Assembly (NCBI RefSeq): GCF_037094685.1 | Contig: NZ_CP146614.1 | Coordinates: 248,001-312,000 of the forward strand | Length of the DNA: 64,000 nt | Reading direction: 5' to 3' | From: Massilia sp. METH4 | Lineage (GTDB): Bacteria; Pseudomonadota; Gammaproteobacteria; Burkholderiales; Burkholderiaceae_D | In this document: piece after piece, positions 37,059 to 45,776 of the stretch | How positions within the stretch are numbered: position 1 is the first letter of the stretch | Layout of the letters: each line of letters opens with the position of its first letter | Program-made: the position numbers and the translations under genes | Notes under the pieces: model-generated | Seen by the model: the letters and a program-made list of their open reading frames with translations, nothing else | The model's database searches: none | What the model was told of the DNA's origin: nothing

Positions 37059-38435
37059 TCAGGCGGCGGACTTCGCGAGCTGCACCTTGGCGGACGGCTT
37101 CGCGCCGGGGAAGGTCACGCGCACCAGCAGGCCGCCGAGGCGGCCGGAGGCGTCCAGCGCCAGCGTGGCACCGTGCCGCTCGGCGATGGCCTTGATGATG
37201 GCCAGGCCCAGGCCGCTGCCGGTGGCGGTGCTGCCGGGCACGCGGTAGAAGCGGTTGAACACGCGCTCGCGTTCTTCCGGCGAGATGCCGGGGCCGCTGT
37301 CCTCCACCACCAGTTCGGCGCCGGTGTCGAGCTGGCGCACCGACACGTCGACGGTGCCGCCGGATGGCGTGTACTTGATCGCATTGTCGACCAGGTTACG
37401 CAGCAGCACCCGAAGGGCATCGGCCTGGCCCTGCACGGTGACGTCGGCCACTTCGTGGATGCCCAGGTCGATCTCGCGTGCCTGGGCCGCGCCCACCATG
37501 TCGCCCAGCGTGCGCCGGGCCAGCTCGGCCAGGTCGACCGGGTCCATCTTCGGCTCGGCCGCTTCCTGCCGGGCCAGCACCAGCAATTGCTCGACGAGGC
37601 GGGTGGCGCGCTCGATGCCGGCCGTGAGCCGGCCGATCGCCACCTTGCGGGCCTCGGGGTCCTCGGCGCGCTCCAGGCTCAGCACCTGCAGCTTGAGCGC
37701 CGCCAGCGGCGAACGCAGTTCGTGGGCGGCGTCGGCCACGAAGTGCTGCTGGGCGTCGAAGGCCGTGCGCACGCGTCCGAACAGCAGGTTCAGCTCGTGC
37801 ACCAGCGGCTTCACTTCATCGGGCAGGTCGTTTTCGGAAACGGGGGATAGATCGTCCGCCTGGCGCGAGGCCACCTGCCGGCGCACGCGGGCCACGGGCG
37901 CCAGCGAACCGCTGACCACCCACCATACGACCAGCATCAGCATCGGCGCCATCAGCGCGATGGGCCCCACGGTGCGCAGCGCCAGCGCGCCGGCCATGCG
38001 CTTCCTCACCGACATGTCCTGGGCGATCTGCACCGTCTGGTTACTGGTCTGCACGGAGAACACGCGGTAGGTCGTACCCTTCGCCTTCACGTTGGAAAAG
38101 CCCAGCACGGCGCGCTGCGGCAGCTCGGCGCGGGAGATGGAGCGGAAGACCTGGATGCCGTCCGGCGTCCATACCTGCACCACCATGTCGTCGTTGCCGG
38201 GATCGGCGCTGGGGCCGTTGTGCGTGTTGGCCAGCGGCGCGCCGGAGCGCAGCGCCAGCGCCATCTGCTGCATGTGGTAGTCGAAGATCTGGTCCGCGTC
38301 GTGCAGCGCGCTGCGGTAGGCGATCATCGCCTGCGCCAGCGCCGCCATCGAGATCGCCGCCAGCAGGAACCACAGCAGGCGGCCGCGCAGCGAGTGCGTG
38401 TTGACTTTCACGCGGTAGACCTTCGGCACCTTCAT
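37059..38435 (-). CDS. Sensor histidine kinase (QseC/PmrB type)
   Basis: Inner-membrane sensor kinase of 458 aa. Membrane helices at about residues 18-38 and 154-174 enclose a periplasmic domain of about 110 residues; then a HAMP-like linker, the H-box DAAHELRSPLAALKLQV near 235-251 (phosphorylated His in AAHELRSP), the N-box NAIKYTP near 347, G1 DSGPGIS near 377 and G2 GSGLGLAI near 402. Its start overlaps the response-regulator stop by 4 bp, so the pair is coupled. Linked to degP, it may sense envelope state, but this is inference. Confidence 0.93.
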   Translation of the reverse strand: MKVPKVYRVKVNTHSLRGRLLWFLLAAISMAALAQAMIAYRSALHDADQIFDYHMQQMALALRSGAPLANTHNGPSADPGNDDMVVQVWTPDGIQVFRSISRAELPQRAVLGFSNVKAKGTTYRVFSVQTSNQTVQIAQDMSVRKRMAGALALRTVGPIALMAPMLMLVVWWVVSGSLAPVARVRRQVASRQADDLSPVSENDLPDEVKPLVHELNLLFGRVRTAFDAQQHFVADAAHELRSPLAALKLQVLSLERAEDPEARKVAIGRLTAGIERATRLVEQLLVLARQEAAEPKMDPVDLAELARRTLGDMVGAAQAREIDLGIHEVADVTVQGQADALRVLLRNLVDNAIKYTPSGGTVDVSVRQLDTGAELVVEDSGPGISPEERERVFNRFYRVPGSTATGSGLGLAIIKAIAERHGATLALDASGRLGGLLVRVTFPGAKPSAKVQLAKSAA

Positions 38436-39091
38436 GCTTTCGGCACCATATAGCCGAGGCCGCGCACGTTCTGGATCAGTTCCGCGCCCAGCTTCTTGCG
38501 CAGGCCGTGGATGTACACCTCCACGGCATTGCTGTTCACCTCATCCTTCCAGCTGTACAGCTTTTCCTCCAGCTGGGCGCGCGAGAGCACGATGCCGGGC
38601 CGCGCGATCAGCGCTTCCAGCACGGCCCATTCGCGGGCCGACAGGTTGACCTGCTGGCCGCCCGCGATCACCTCGCGCGTTTGCGGGTTGATCGACACGC
38701 CCTTGTGCTCGAACACGGGTTCGGCGCGGCCCGCCGAGCGGCGCAGCAGCGCGCGAATGCGGGCCAGCAGCTCGTCGAGGTCGTAGGGTTTCAGCACATA
38801 GTCGTCGGCGCCCGCGTCGAGGCCGGCGATGCGCTGCTCGACGGCGTCGCGCGCCGTGGCCACCAGCACCGGCGTCAATTCCTTGCGGGTGCGCATCGAG
38901 CGCAGCACTTCGAGGCCGTCCTTGTGGGGCAGGCCCAGGTCGAGCAGCACCAGGTCGTAGGTCTGGGTCTGCAGCGCGGTGTCGGCCATCGCGCCATCCT
39001 TCACCCAGTCGACGGCATAGTGCTCGGCCCGCAACAGGTCGAGCACCACTTCGCCGATCATCACATCATCTTCCACGAGGAGGAGGCGCAT
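38432..39091 (-). CDS. OmpR-family response regulator
   Basis: DNA-binding response regulator of 219 aa. The receiver domain has the acidic pair ED near residues 7-8, the phospho-acceptor Asp in DLVLLDLGLP near 46-55, and the Lys in DDYVLKPYD near 96-104. The winged-helix domain (about 125-217) has SAREWAVLEALI and the recognition region NAVEVYIHGLRKKLG near 193-207. It lies 37 bp after degP and overlaps the kinase gene by 4 bp, forming a degP-RR-HK operon. Confidence 0.94.
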   Translation of the reverse strand: MRLLLVEDDVMIGEVVLDLLRAEHYAVDWVKDGAMADTALQTQTYDLVLLDLGLPHKDGLEVLRSMRTRKELTPVLVATARDAVEQRIAGLDAGADDYVLKPYDLDELLARIRALLRRSAGRAEPVFEHKGVSINPQTREVIAGGQQVNLSAREWAVLEALIARPGIVLSRAQLEEKLYSWKDEVNSNAVEVYIHGLRKKLGAELIQNVRGLGYMVPKA

Positions 39092-39128
39092 TTTATTTTC
39101 CTTTCTTTCTTCATCCAGGCGGCGCAGT

Positions 39129-40634
39129 TTATCCCAATCGCACGGGAATAAAAATGCGTTCCTCGCCGCGCTGGATCAGCAGGGCCACCGACTTCGACGA
39201 TTTCGATACCACGTCGCGCACCTGCTCCACCGAATTGACGGGCCGGCCGTTCACGGAGAGCAGCACGTCACCCGGCTGCAGCCCGGCACTGGCCGCGGCG
39301 CCGCCGGCCCGTTCGATGACCAGGCCGGAAGCGAGCCCCACGGCCTGCTTCTCGACCGGGTCGAGCGGGCGCAGGGCCAGGCCCAGGCGCGATTTCGCGG
39401 CCGGCGTATCGTCCTCGTCCACGGCGGCAAGGGTGCGGTCGGTGGCATTGCCCAGCTTGCCTGCCAACTGCACGGCCTTGCCTTCGCGCCAGACTTCCAG
39501 CGTGACCTTATCGCCCGGCTTGGCCAGTGCGACGAAGGCGGACAGGTCGCCGGAAGCGACGATCTTCTGGCCGTTCACGGAACGCACTACGTCGCCCGGC
39601 TTCAGGCCGGCCTGCTCGGCGGGGCTGCCCTTTTCCACGTTCGCGATCAGCGCGCCTTCCGGCGACGGCAGGTTGAACGAATCGGCAAAGCTCTGGCCCA
39701 CCTCCTGCACCAGCACGCCCAGTTTCGCGTGCACCACCTTGCCGGTAGAGACGATCTGGTCCTTGATGCGCTGCGCCACGTCGATCGGGATCGCGAACGA
39801 CAGGCCCTGGTAGCCACCGGTCTGGCTGTAGATCTGCGAGTTGATGCCGACCACTTCGCCCTTCGTGTTGAACAGCGGGCCGCCCGAGTTACCGGGGTTC
39901 ACGGCCACGTCGGTCTGGATGAACGGCACGCTGCCATCGTCCAGCGAGCGGCCCTTGGCGCTGACCACGCCGGCCGTGACCGTGTTCTCCAGCCCGAACG
40001 GCGAGCCGATCGCCAGCACCCATTCACCCACCTTCACGTCCATCGATCGGCCCAGCGGCACCACCGGCAGGTTCTTCGCGTCGATCTTCAGCACGGCCAC
40101 GTCGGTCTTCGGATCGGAGCCGAGCACCTTGGCGCGGTACTCGCGGCGGTCCGTCAGCTTCACGGTCACTTCGCTCGCATCGCGCACCACGTGGGCATTG
40201 GTGAGGATCAGGCCATCGGCGCTGACGATGAAGCCGGAGCCCACGCCATGGCTGGGTGCTTCGCGGCCGCCGCGCCCCTGCGGGCCCTGGAAGCGGCGGA
40301 AGAATTCGAAGAACGGATCGTCCGCGAACGGCTCGCCGCGGCCCTCATAGGCCGTGCGCACGCTGCCGGTCGTGCTGATGTTGACGACGGCCGGGCCGTT
40401 ACGGTTGGCGATCACGGAAAAATCGGGCAGCGCGATCATCGGCGCCGGGGTCGGCGCCGGCGCGCCCGCGGCGGCATTGGCCGGCACGGCGGGTGCGGGC
40501 GTGGTGCCGACCTGCGCCCCGGCGGGTGCTTCATGGTTGCCCTGGACTGCGATTGCCGCGCCTGCGCCCAGTACGCCGACCGCGCACAGGGCCAGGACCA
40601 GGCGTTTCAACGTCAAGACCTTGTCCTTGCTCAT
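39129..40634 (-). CDS. degP: Periplasmic serine protease DegP/MucD (Do family)
   Basis: Envelope chaperone-protease of 501 aa. One N-terminal hydrophobic segment (about residues 12-32) serves as signal or anchor. The trypsin-like domain carries the triad in LTNAHVVRD (His near 145), TDVAVLKID (Asp near 176) and NPGNSGGPLF (Ser near 250), followed by two PDZ domains (about 300-385 and 410-495). Start at ATG 40634, since GGGGAG precedes it and overlaps an alternative upstream ATG. It is first in an operon with a response regulator and histidine kinase. Confidence 0.94.
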   Translation of the reverse strand: MSKDKVLTLKRLVLALCAVGVLGAGAAIAVQGNHEAPAGAQVGTTPAPAVPANAAAGAPAPTPAPMIALPDFSVIANRNGPAVVNISTTGSVRTAYEGRGEPFADDPFFEFFRRFQGPQGRGGREAPSHGVGSGFIVSADGLILTNAHVVRDASEVTVKLTDRREYRAKVLGSDPKTDVAVLKIDAKNLPVVPLGRSMDVKVGEWVLAIGSPFGLENTVTAGVVSAKGRSLDDGSVPFIQTDVAVNPGNSGGPLFNTKGEVVGINSQIYSQTGGYQGLSFAIPIDVAQRIKDQIVSTGKVVHAKLGVLVQEVGQSFADSFNLPSPEGALIANVEKGSPAEQAGLKPGDVVRSVNGQKIVASGDLSAFVALAKPGDKVTLEVWREGKAVQLAGKLGNATDRTLAAVDEDDTPAAKSRLGLALRPLDPVEKQAVGLASGLVIERAGGAAASAGLQPGDVLLSVNGRPVNSVEQVRDVVSKSSKSVALLIQRGEERIFIPVRLG

Positions 40635-40751
40635 TTCTGTACTCCCCATTGAATCAAATTCGATGCTTGCAATATGAGGTCATCAGCTTATGCGGCCCTT
40701 AACGGCGCCGTACCTTGCGCCACCCTGCCGTCCGGCGTGGCGCCAAAACGC

Positions 40752-40778
40752 AAAAAAGGCCGGGTCGCCCCGGCCTTT
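40752..40778 (-). terminator. Intrinsic terminator after the hsp20 pair
   Basis: GGCCGGG (40758-40764) pairs with CCCGGCC (40769-40775); on the minus strand it is followed by TTTTTT. It also lies upstream of degP and shields it from hsp20 read-through. Confidence 0.85.
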
Positions 40779-40813
40779 CGTACCACTTCAATGCAGGCCG
40801 AAGCCCTCGGATT

Positions 40814-41266
40814 TTATGCAGCTTCGCGGTTCTGTTCCAGCGCGGTCACATTGCTGGTAACACCGTCGATCGCGATCTTGCGCGGCCGGAAAGCTTCGGG
40901 CACTTCGCGCACCAGGTCGATCGTCAGCATGCCGTTGTCGAACGCGGCGCCGGTGACCTTCACATGGTCTGCCAGCTGGAAGCGCTGTTCGAAGTCGCGG
41001 GCAGCGATGCCGCGGTGCAGGAACGTGCGTTCCTGGGTTTCCTTCTGCTTGCGGCCGGTGATCACCAGCGCATCGCGCTCGGTCTGGATATCCAGCTCGG
41101 AGCGGTCGAAGCCTGCCAGTGCCATCACGATGCGGTATTTATCCTCGGCGACCAGCTCCACGTTGTAGGGCGGGTAGGTCGGCGCTTCGGCGGCGTTCAG
41201 CAGGTTCGCCAGGCGATCGATGCCGATGGCGGTACGGTACAGGGGAGACAGGTCAAAAGTACGCAT
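40814..41266 (-). CDS. Hsp20 small heat-shock protein (second copy)
   Basis: ATP-independent holdase of 150 aa of the IbpA/B type. The alpha-crystallin domain spans about residues 35-130 (PPYNVELVAEDKYRIVMALAGFDRSEL, split; and the late GMLTIDLVREVPEAFRPRKI). Over most of its length it is close to the neighbour at 41425-41880, differing mainly at the N-terminal middle region and the C-terminus, so the two are a tandem duplication. The same leader elements (GATATCGCTT and GAAAGGATA) precede both. A terminator follows. Confidence 0.94.
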   Translation of the reverse strand: MRTFDLSPLYRTAIGIDRLANLLNAAEAPTYPPYNVELVAEDKYRIVMALAGFDRSELDIQTERDALVITGRKQKETQERTFLHRGIAARDFEQRFQLADHVKVTGAAFDNGMLTIDLVREVPEAFRPRKIAIDGVTSNVTALEQNREAA

Positions 41267-41378
41267 GATCGTATCCTTTCATTAAGCGATATCGGTGCGG
41301 TCCCCAGGCGGGCAACCGCGGGTACAAAGGTCAACAAACAATTTTTTGGGGCGGGCCGGGTCGTTCCACAGCCCGCCG

Positions 41379-41398
41379 GGCCCGCCGGATGGCGGGCC
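41379..41398 (-). other. Hairpin between the two hsp20 genes
   Basis: GGCCCGCC (41379-41386) and GGCGGGCC (41391-41398) form a perfect 8-bp stem 27 bp after the first hsp20 stop, without a T-run on the minus strand. It may be a processing or partial-attenuation hairpin. Confidence 0.4.
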
Positions 41399-41424
41399 GC
41401 CTCAGCTGATCACTCAGGGGCCAG

Positions 41425-41880
41425 TCAGGCCGCGGCGCGCGATTGCTCGATCGCGGGGGCGCCGTCGGCGCTGGCGCCGATCTCGATCTTGCGCGGCTTG
41501 AGCGCCTCCGGCACTTCACGCACCAGGTCGATGGTCAGCATGCCGTTCTGGAACGACGCGCCGGTGACCTTCACGTGGTTGGCCAGCTGGAAGCGCTGCT
41601 CGAAGTCGCGCGCGGCGATGCCACGGTGCAGATAGGTGCGCTCGACGCCATCCTTCTGCTTGCGGCCCACGATGAACAGGGTGTCGCGCTCGCTGGTGAT
41701 GTCGATTTCCGAGCGGTCGAAGCCGGCCAGTGCCATCACGATGCGGTACTGGTCCTCGGACACGAGTTCGATGTTATACGGGGGATAGCTGGGCTGGGAT
41801 TCGGCGCTGTTCAGCATTTGTGCCAGGCGGTCGAAGCCGATGGCGGTGCGGTACAGCGGAGTCAGGTCAAAAGTACGCAT
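41425..41880 (-). CDS. Hsp20 small heat-shock protein (first copy)
   Basis: Small heat-shock chaperone of 151 aa, IbpA/B type. The N-terminus MRTFDLTPLYRTAIGFDRL and the alpha-crystallin core (about residues 36-132, ending GMLTIDLVREVPEALKPRKI) are characteristic; the C-terminus lacks an obvious IxI/V motif beyond KIEIG. Start at ATG 41880 with AAAGGA upstream. A good sigma-32 promoter lies at 41973-42000 and a GATATC pair in the leader could fold over the ribosome-binding site. Upstream partner of the tandem copy at 40814-41266. Confidence 0.95.
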   Translation of the reverse strand: MRTFDLTPLYRTAIGFDRLAQMLNSAESQPSYPPYNIELVSEDQYRIVMALAGFDRSEIDITSERDTLFIVGRKQKDGVERTYLHRGIAARDFEQRFQLANHVKVTGASFQNGMLTIDLVREVPEALKPRKIEIGASADGAPAIEQSRAAA

Positions 41881-41884
41881 GATG

Positions 41885-41911
41885 GATATCCTTTCAAAGT
41901 CAAGCGATATC
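41885..41911 (-). promoter_or_regulatory. Possible RNA-thermometer hairpin in the hsp20 leader
   Basis: GATATC at 41906-41911 can pair with the GATATC at 41885-41890, which overlaps the GGA of the Shine-Dalgarno (complement of TCCTTT, 41889-41894). The second hsp20 gene has a variant of the same leader. Small heat-shock genes are often controlled by such elements. Confidence 0.35.
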
Positions 41912-41972
41912 GAGCCGGTCAGTTCGCATCCGGCTCTCCTCTCGGCCCCCTTCTGGGCGACCGATGCACCCA

Positions 41973-42000
41973 ATATACGGCAGGCGAAAAAGGTTTCAAG
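41973..42000 (-). promoter_or_regulatory. Sigma-32 promoter of the hsp20 genes
   Basis: On the minus strand a perfect CTTGAAA (42000-41994) is followed after 13 bp by CCGTATAT (41980-41973), 6 of the 7 specified bases or better against CCCCATnT apart from the third and fourth positions. It gives a leader of about 85 nt. Confidence 0.75.
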
Positions 42001-42096
42001 GGGGTTCTTTTGAAAAATTTTGGTTTTACATTTTGAAACATTTCACGTTTCCTGCGTGCTACACTCGCCCGCTTGGACAACCCGACCATATCGCCG

Positions 42097-44001
42097 ATGA
42101 CCCTGCCCTTCCCCCTGCGCGCAGCGATCCTGCCTGCCTTGTTTGCAACCACTGTCTTCGTCAATGCCAGCGCCAACCCGCTGCCGCCCTCGCTGGACCA
42201 GCCCTACCCCGGCACGATCCAGATGAAGATCGATGCCTCGGACACCGCCCGCAACATCTTCCGCATCCAGCAATCGATCCCCGTGAAACCGGGCAAGCTG
42301 ACCCTGCTGTATCCGCAGTGGGTCACGGCCCAGCACGGCCCGACCGGCGCGCTGCACCAGCTGGCGGGGCTGAAGGTGTCGGCCAACGGCAAGCCGGTGG
42401 CGTGGAAGCGCGATCCCCTGAACGTGTTCGCGTTCCAGGTGGAGGTGCCGCAGGGCGCGAAGACGCTCGACGTGGAATACCAGCACCTGTCGCCGAACGA
42501 GACGAGCCAGGGCCGCATCGCGATGACGCCGGACATCCTCGGCATCCAGTGGCAATCGATGACGATGTACCCGGCCGGCTACCACGTGCGCCGCATCCCG
42601 ATCCAGACCACGCTGACCCTGCCGGCCGGGTGGCAGTACGGCACGGCGCTGGAGACGGCTTCGCGCCAGGGTGACGAGGTGCGCTTCAAGCAGACCGACC
42701 TGGAAACCTTCATCGACTCGCCCGTGTTCGCCGGCCGCCACTTCAAGCAGATCGACCTCGATCCAGGCGCGAAACTGCCGGTGCGCCTGAACATCGTGGC
42801 CGACACGCCGGAAGCGCTGGAAGCGAAGCCGGAACAGATCGCCCCGCACCGCGAGCTGATCAAGCAGGCCTATAAACTGTTCGATTCGCAGCACTACGCG
42901 CACTACGATTTCCTGTTCGCCCTCTCGGACGAGTTCGGCGGCGTGGGCCGCGAGCACCACCAGTCCAGCGAGAACGGCGTGAAGGCCAATTACTTCACCG
43001 AGTGGAACAAGACGGAAGCCGTGCGCACCCTGCTGCCGCACGAATTCACGCACTCGTGGAACGGCAAGTTCCGCCGCCCGAAAGGCCAGGACGTGCCGAA
43101 CTTCAATACCCCGCTGGACAACAACCTGCTGTGGGTCTACGAAGGCCAGACGCAGTACTGGGGCCAGGTGCTCACCGCCCGCTCCGGCCTGGCGCAGCAG
43201 TCCAGCGTGCGCGACATGATCGCCAACATGGCGGCCACGTATGCGAACGTGCAGGGCCGCACCTGGCGCCCGGTGGTGGACACGACGAACGACCCGATCA
43301 TCAGCCAGCGCCGCCCGCAGGTATGGCCGAACTGGCAGCGCAGCGAGGACTATTACTCGGAAGGCGCGCTGATCTGGCTGGATGTCGACACGAAGATCCG
43401 CGAACTCTCGGGTGAAAAACGATCCCTGGACGACTTCGCCCGCCTGTTCTTCGGCGTGGACGATGGCGCAATCCAGGCCAAGCACTACACGTTCGACGAC
43501 GTGGTGAAAGCCTTGAACACCGTACAGGCCTTCGACTGGGCGCCGTTCCTGAAAAAACGCGTGGAGGAAACCGGCCCCGCCCCGCTGGACGGCCTGGCCC
43601 GCGCCGGCTGGAAGCTCGTCTACACGGACAAGCAGACCGACTTCCTCAAGGGCGTGGAAGAGCAGAGCCGAACGGCCAACTTCCAGTACTCGCTGGGCTT
43701 CTCGGTGGGCAGCGACGGCAAGATCGTCGCCATCGTGTGGGATGGCCCGGGCTTCAAGGCGGGCCTGTCCGGCAATACCACGCTGCTGGCCGTGAACGGC
43801 CGCGCCTACAAGCCGGAGCTGCTGCGCGCGGCCATCACCGCGGCCACGAAGGACAGCAAGCCGATCGACCTGCTCGTCAAGCGCGGCAACGATTACCGCA
43901 CCGTCTCGCTGGACTACCACGGCGGGCTGAAGTATCCGCGCCTGGAGCGCGTCGAGGGCACGCCGGACCGCCTGCAAAGCATCCTGCAGCCGCGTAAATA
44001 A
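42097..44001 (+). CDS. M61 family metallopeptidase (glycyl-aminopeptidase-like)
   Basis: Exported zinc peptidase of 634 aa. Signal peptide about residues 1-26 (hydrophobic run ending NASA). After an N-terminal beta domain, the active site is LLPHEFTHSWNGK near residues 311-323 (HEFTH zinc motif), with the third ligand Glu in WVYEGQTQYW near 346-355; a C-terminal PDZ domain covers about 530-610 (GFSVGSDGKIVAIVWDGPGFKAGL, split). Start at ATG 42097; an in-frame TTG at 42073 is unlikely because it would spoil the signal peptide. Monocistronic with a clear terminator. Confidence 0.9.
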   Translation: MTLPFPLRAAILPALFATTVFVNASANPLPPSLDQPYPGTIQMKIDASDTARNIFRIQQSIPVKPGKLTLLYPQWVTAQHGPTGALHQLAGLKVSANGKPVAWKRDPLNVFAFQVEVPQGAKTLDVEYQHLSPNETSQGRIAMTPDILGIQWQSMTMYPAGYHVRRIPIQTTLTLPAGWQYGTALETASRQGDEVRFKQTDLETFIDSPVFAGRHFKQIDLDPGAKLPVRLNIVADTPEALEAKPEQIAPHRELIKQAYKLFDSQHYAHYDFLFALSDEFGGVGREHHQSSENGVKANYFTEWNKTEAVRTLLPHEFTHSWNGKFRRPKGQDVPNFNTPLDNNLLWVYEGQTQYWGQVLTARSGLAQQSSVRDMIANMAATYANVQGRTWRPVVDTTNDPIISQRRPQVWPNWQRSEDYYSEGALIWLDVDTKIRELSGEKRSLDDFARLFFGVDDGAIQAKHYTFDDVVKALNTVQAFDWAPFLKKRVEETGPAPLDGLARAGWKLVYTDKQTDFLKGVEEQSRTANFQYSLGFSVGSDGKIVAIVWDGPGFKAGLSGNTTLLAVNGRAYKPELLRAAITAATKDSKPIDLLVKRGNDYRTVSLDYHGGLKYPRLERVEGTPDRLQSILQPRK

Positions 44002-44020
44002 GGCATCGCCTCCGGGCTGG

Positions 44021-44058
44021 ACGGGCGCACCTCCTTTGCGGGATGTGCGCCCGTTTTT
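44021..44058 (+). terminator. Intrinsic terminator after the M61 peptidase gene
   Basis: ACGGGCGCAC (44021-44030) pairs with GTGCGCCCGT (44045-44054), then TTTTT. Confidence 0.9.
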
Positions 44059-44096
44059 CCTTGGTCACGCTACAGTTGTTTGAACTGGAGACCGCG

Positions 44097-44723
44097 ATGA
44101 TCACACTGCATACCTGGACCACCCCGAATGGCCGCAAGCCCATCATCCTGCTGGAAGAGCTGGGCGTACCTTATGAGACCGCGCCGGTCGACATCGGCAG
44201 CGGCGCGCAATTCGATCCCGAATTCCTGAAACTGTCGCCGAACAACAAGATCCCCGCCATCGTGGACGACGAGGCGGAAGGCGGAGCGCTGTCGCTGTTC
44301 GAAAGCGGCGCGATCCTCACCTATCTGGCGGACAAATACGGCAAGTTCCTGCCCCCATCCGGCCCGGCGCGCTGGCAGGCCATGCAATGGCTGCACTGGC
44401 AGATCGGCGGGCTTGGCCCGATGCTGGGCCAGCTCGGCTATTTCGCCCAGCAGGATGATGCCTTCGGCCTCGAGCGCTTCGTGAAGGAAGGCGGCCGGCT
44501 GCTGACCGTACTCGATACGCAGCTGGGCCGTTCCGAATACGTGGCCGGCGACGAGTACACGATCGCCGACATCGCCTGCTATCCCTGGATCATGGCGGCC
44601 AGCGAGCGGCTGCCGGAGATGCTGGCCGAGTCGCTGGGCAAGCCGAACCTGCAACGCTGGCTTTCGCTCGTCGGCGCGCGCCCGGCCGTGCAGGCCGGCA
44701 TGAAATGGAAGCCGCGCGGCTGA
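44097..44723 (+). CDS. Glutathione S-transferase family protein
   Basis: Cytoplasmic GST-fold protein of 208 aa. The thioredoxin-like N-terminal domain (residues 1-80) contains TWTTPNGRKPIILLEELG near 5-22 and the conserved cis-Pro/ESGAI segment NKIPAIVDD...LFESGAILTYLADKYG near 52-81. The helical C-terminal domain has YTIADIACYPW near 152-162. It resembles the Ure2p/YghU-like GSTs (NGRK start). Start at ATG 44097 with GGAGA upstream. It abuts, tail to tail, the hydrolase gene on the other strand with no bases between. Confidence 0.9.
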   Translation: MITLHTWTTPNGRKPIILLEELGVPYETAPVDIGSGAQFDPEFLKLSPNNKIPAIVDDEAEGGALSLFESGAILTYLADKYGKFLPPSGPARWQAMQWLHWQIGGLGPMLGQLGYFAQQDDAFGLERFVKEGGRLLTVLDTQLGRSEYVAGDEYTIADIACYPWIMAASERLPEMLAESLGKPNLQRWLSLVGARPAVQAGMKWKPRG

Positions 44724-45485
44724 TCAATCCTTCAGATAGCGTTCGCTCCACGCGGCGATCAGGTTCGCCACGTACACGGCATCGTCGCGCTTCGTGAGCA
44801 GGTGATCGGCCGTATCGAGCGATACATAGCTCTTCGGGTGTTTCGCCGCGATGAAGATGTTCATCGCATTCTCGATGCCTACCGTGGTGTCGCCGGGTGC
44901 GTGCATCACCAGCAGGGCCTTCCTCATCGCGCCGATCTTGTCCTTCAGCTTCTGCTCGGCCACGTCCTCGAGGAATTGCTTGCGGATGCGGAACGGCCGC
45001 CCAGCCAGCTGCACTTCCGCTTCCCCTTCGGCCGTGATCGTGTCGATGTGGTCGCGGAACAGGTGCGTGACGTGGGACGGGTCGCTGGGCGCGGCGATCG
45101 TCACCACGGCCTGCGCTTCCGGCACCTGGCCGGCCACGGCCAGGGTGGCCGCGCCGCCCAGGCTGTGGCCGATCAGCAGGCGCGGCGCGGCGAACTGCTC
45201 GCGCAGGTAGCCAGCGGCGGCCAGCAGGTCTTCCACGTTCGACGAGAAATTGGTGTTGGCGAATTCGCCTTCGCTGGCGCCCAGGCCCGTGAAGTCGAAA
45301 CGCAGCACGGCGATGCCGTGGTCCGTCAGCGCCTGGGCGATGCGGCTGGCCGCGAAGACGTCCTTGCCGCAGGTGAAGCAGTGGGCGAACAGGGCGTAGG
45401 CGCGGGCCGAGCCGTCCGGGGCGTCGAGGCGGGCGGCCAGCGTGGCGCCGCGGGTGCCGGGGAAGTCGAGTCGTTGTGCGCGCAT
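44724..45485 (-). CDS. Alpha/beta hydrolase (OsmC-fusion type hydrolase without OsmC)
   Basis: Serine hydrolase of 253 aa. The segment [23 protein letters not shown] (split, near residues 32-54), [14 protein letters not shown] near 63-76 and nucleophile elbow [12 protein letters not shown] (serine near 105) are those of the hydrolase half of 'bifunctional alpha/beta hydrolase/OsmC' proteins, and the late TADHLL provides the catalytic His. Those fusions are about 400 aa; here the OsmC half is absent and the gene ends cleanly against the GST gene. Start at ATG 45485 with AGGAGA upstream. The substrate is unknown. Confidence 0.85.
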   Translation of the reverse strand: MRAQRLDFPGTRGATLAARLDAPDGSARAYALFAHCFTCGKDVFAASRIAQALTDHGIAVLRFDFTGLGASEGEFANTNFSSNVEDLLAAAGYLREQFAAPRLLIGHSLGGAATLAVAGQVPEAQAVVTIAAPSDPSHVTHLFRDHIDTITAEGEAEVQLAGRPFRIRKQFLEDVAEQKLKDKIGAMRKALLVMHAPGDTTVGIENAMNIFIAAKHPKSYVSLDTADHLLTKRDDAVYVANLIAAWSERYLKD

Positions 45486-45776
45486 TGAGGGTCTCCTGGT
45501 TGCCTGTCCAATGCCACTACTGTGCACGGGGAGTGGCGGCTGGACAAGGCGCGGCGACTCTCTCCTTTGGCAGAGGTCGGCCGGGCGGTGGGTCTTCGAT
45601 GAGCCACTTGCCCGGCCAGAATCTCCGCCAGCATGTCCAGCCAGTTGTTCAGGCTTCGTTTTCTATAAATCCTTGGTACATGTCGTTCTGGTCTTCTTCT
45701 TGCCGTGCCGATAGGTGGTGGTGGTATGCAGGTAGCAAGTGTGCTCGCCTTCGGAATTGACGCGCGGCGAAACGGA
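45486..45776. other. 291-bp region without a supported gene
   Basis: It lies between the hydrolase start and the stop of the FG-GAP-like secreted protein gene. Short open frames here lack ribosome-binding sites and a believable protein pattern; no strong hairpin or repeat was seen. Confidence 0.4.

Noticed and set aside
41919..42176. 85-codon minus-strand frame between hsp20 and the M61 gene
   Set aside because: It runs across the sigma-32 promoter and the M61 signal-peptide region in antisense; no supporting features.
45486..45776. Short open frames in this gene-poor gap
   Set aside because: No ribosome-binding sites, signal peptides or hydrophobic patterns support any of them.
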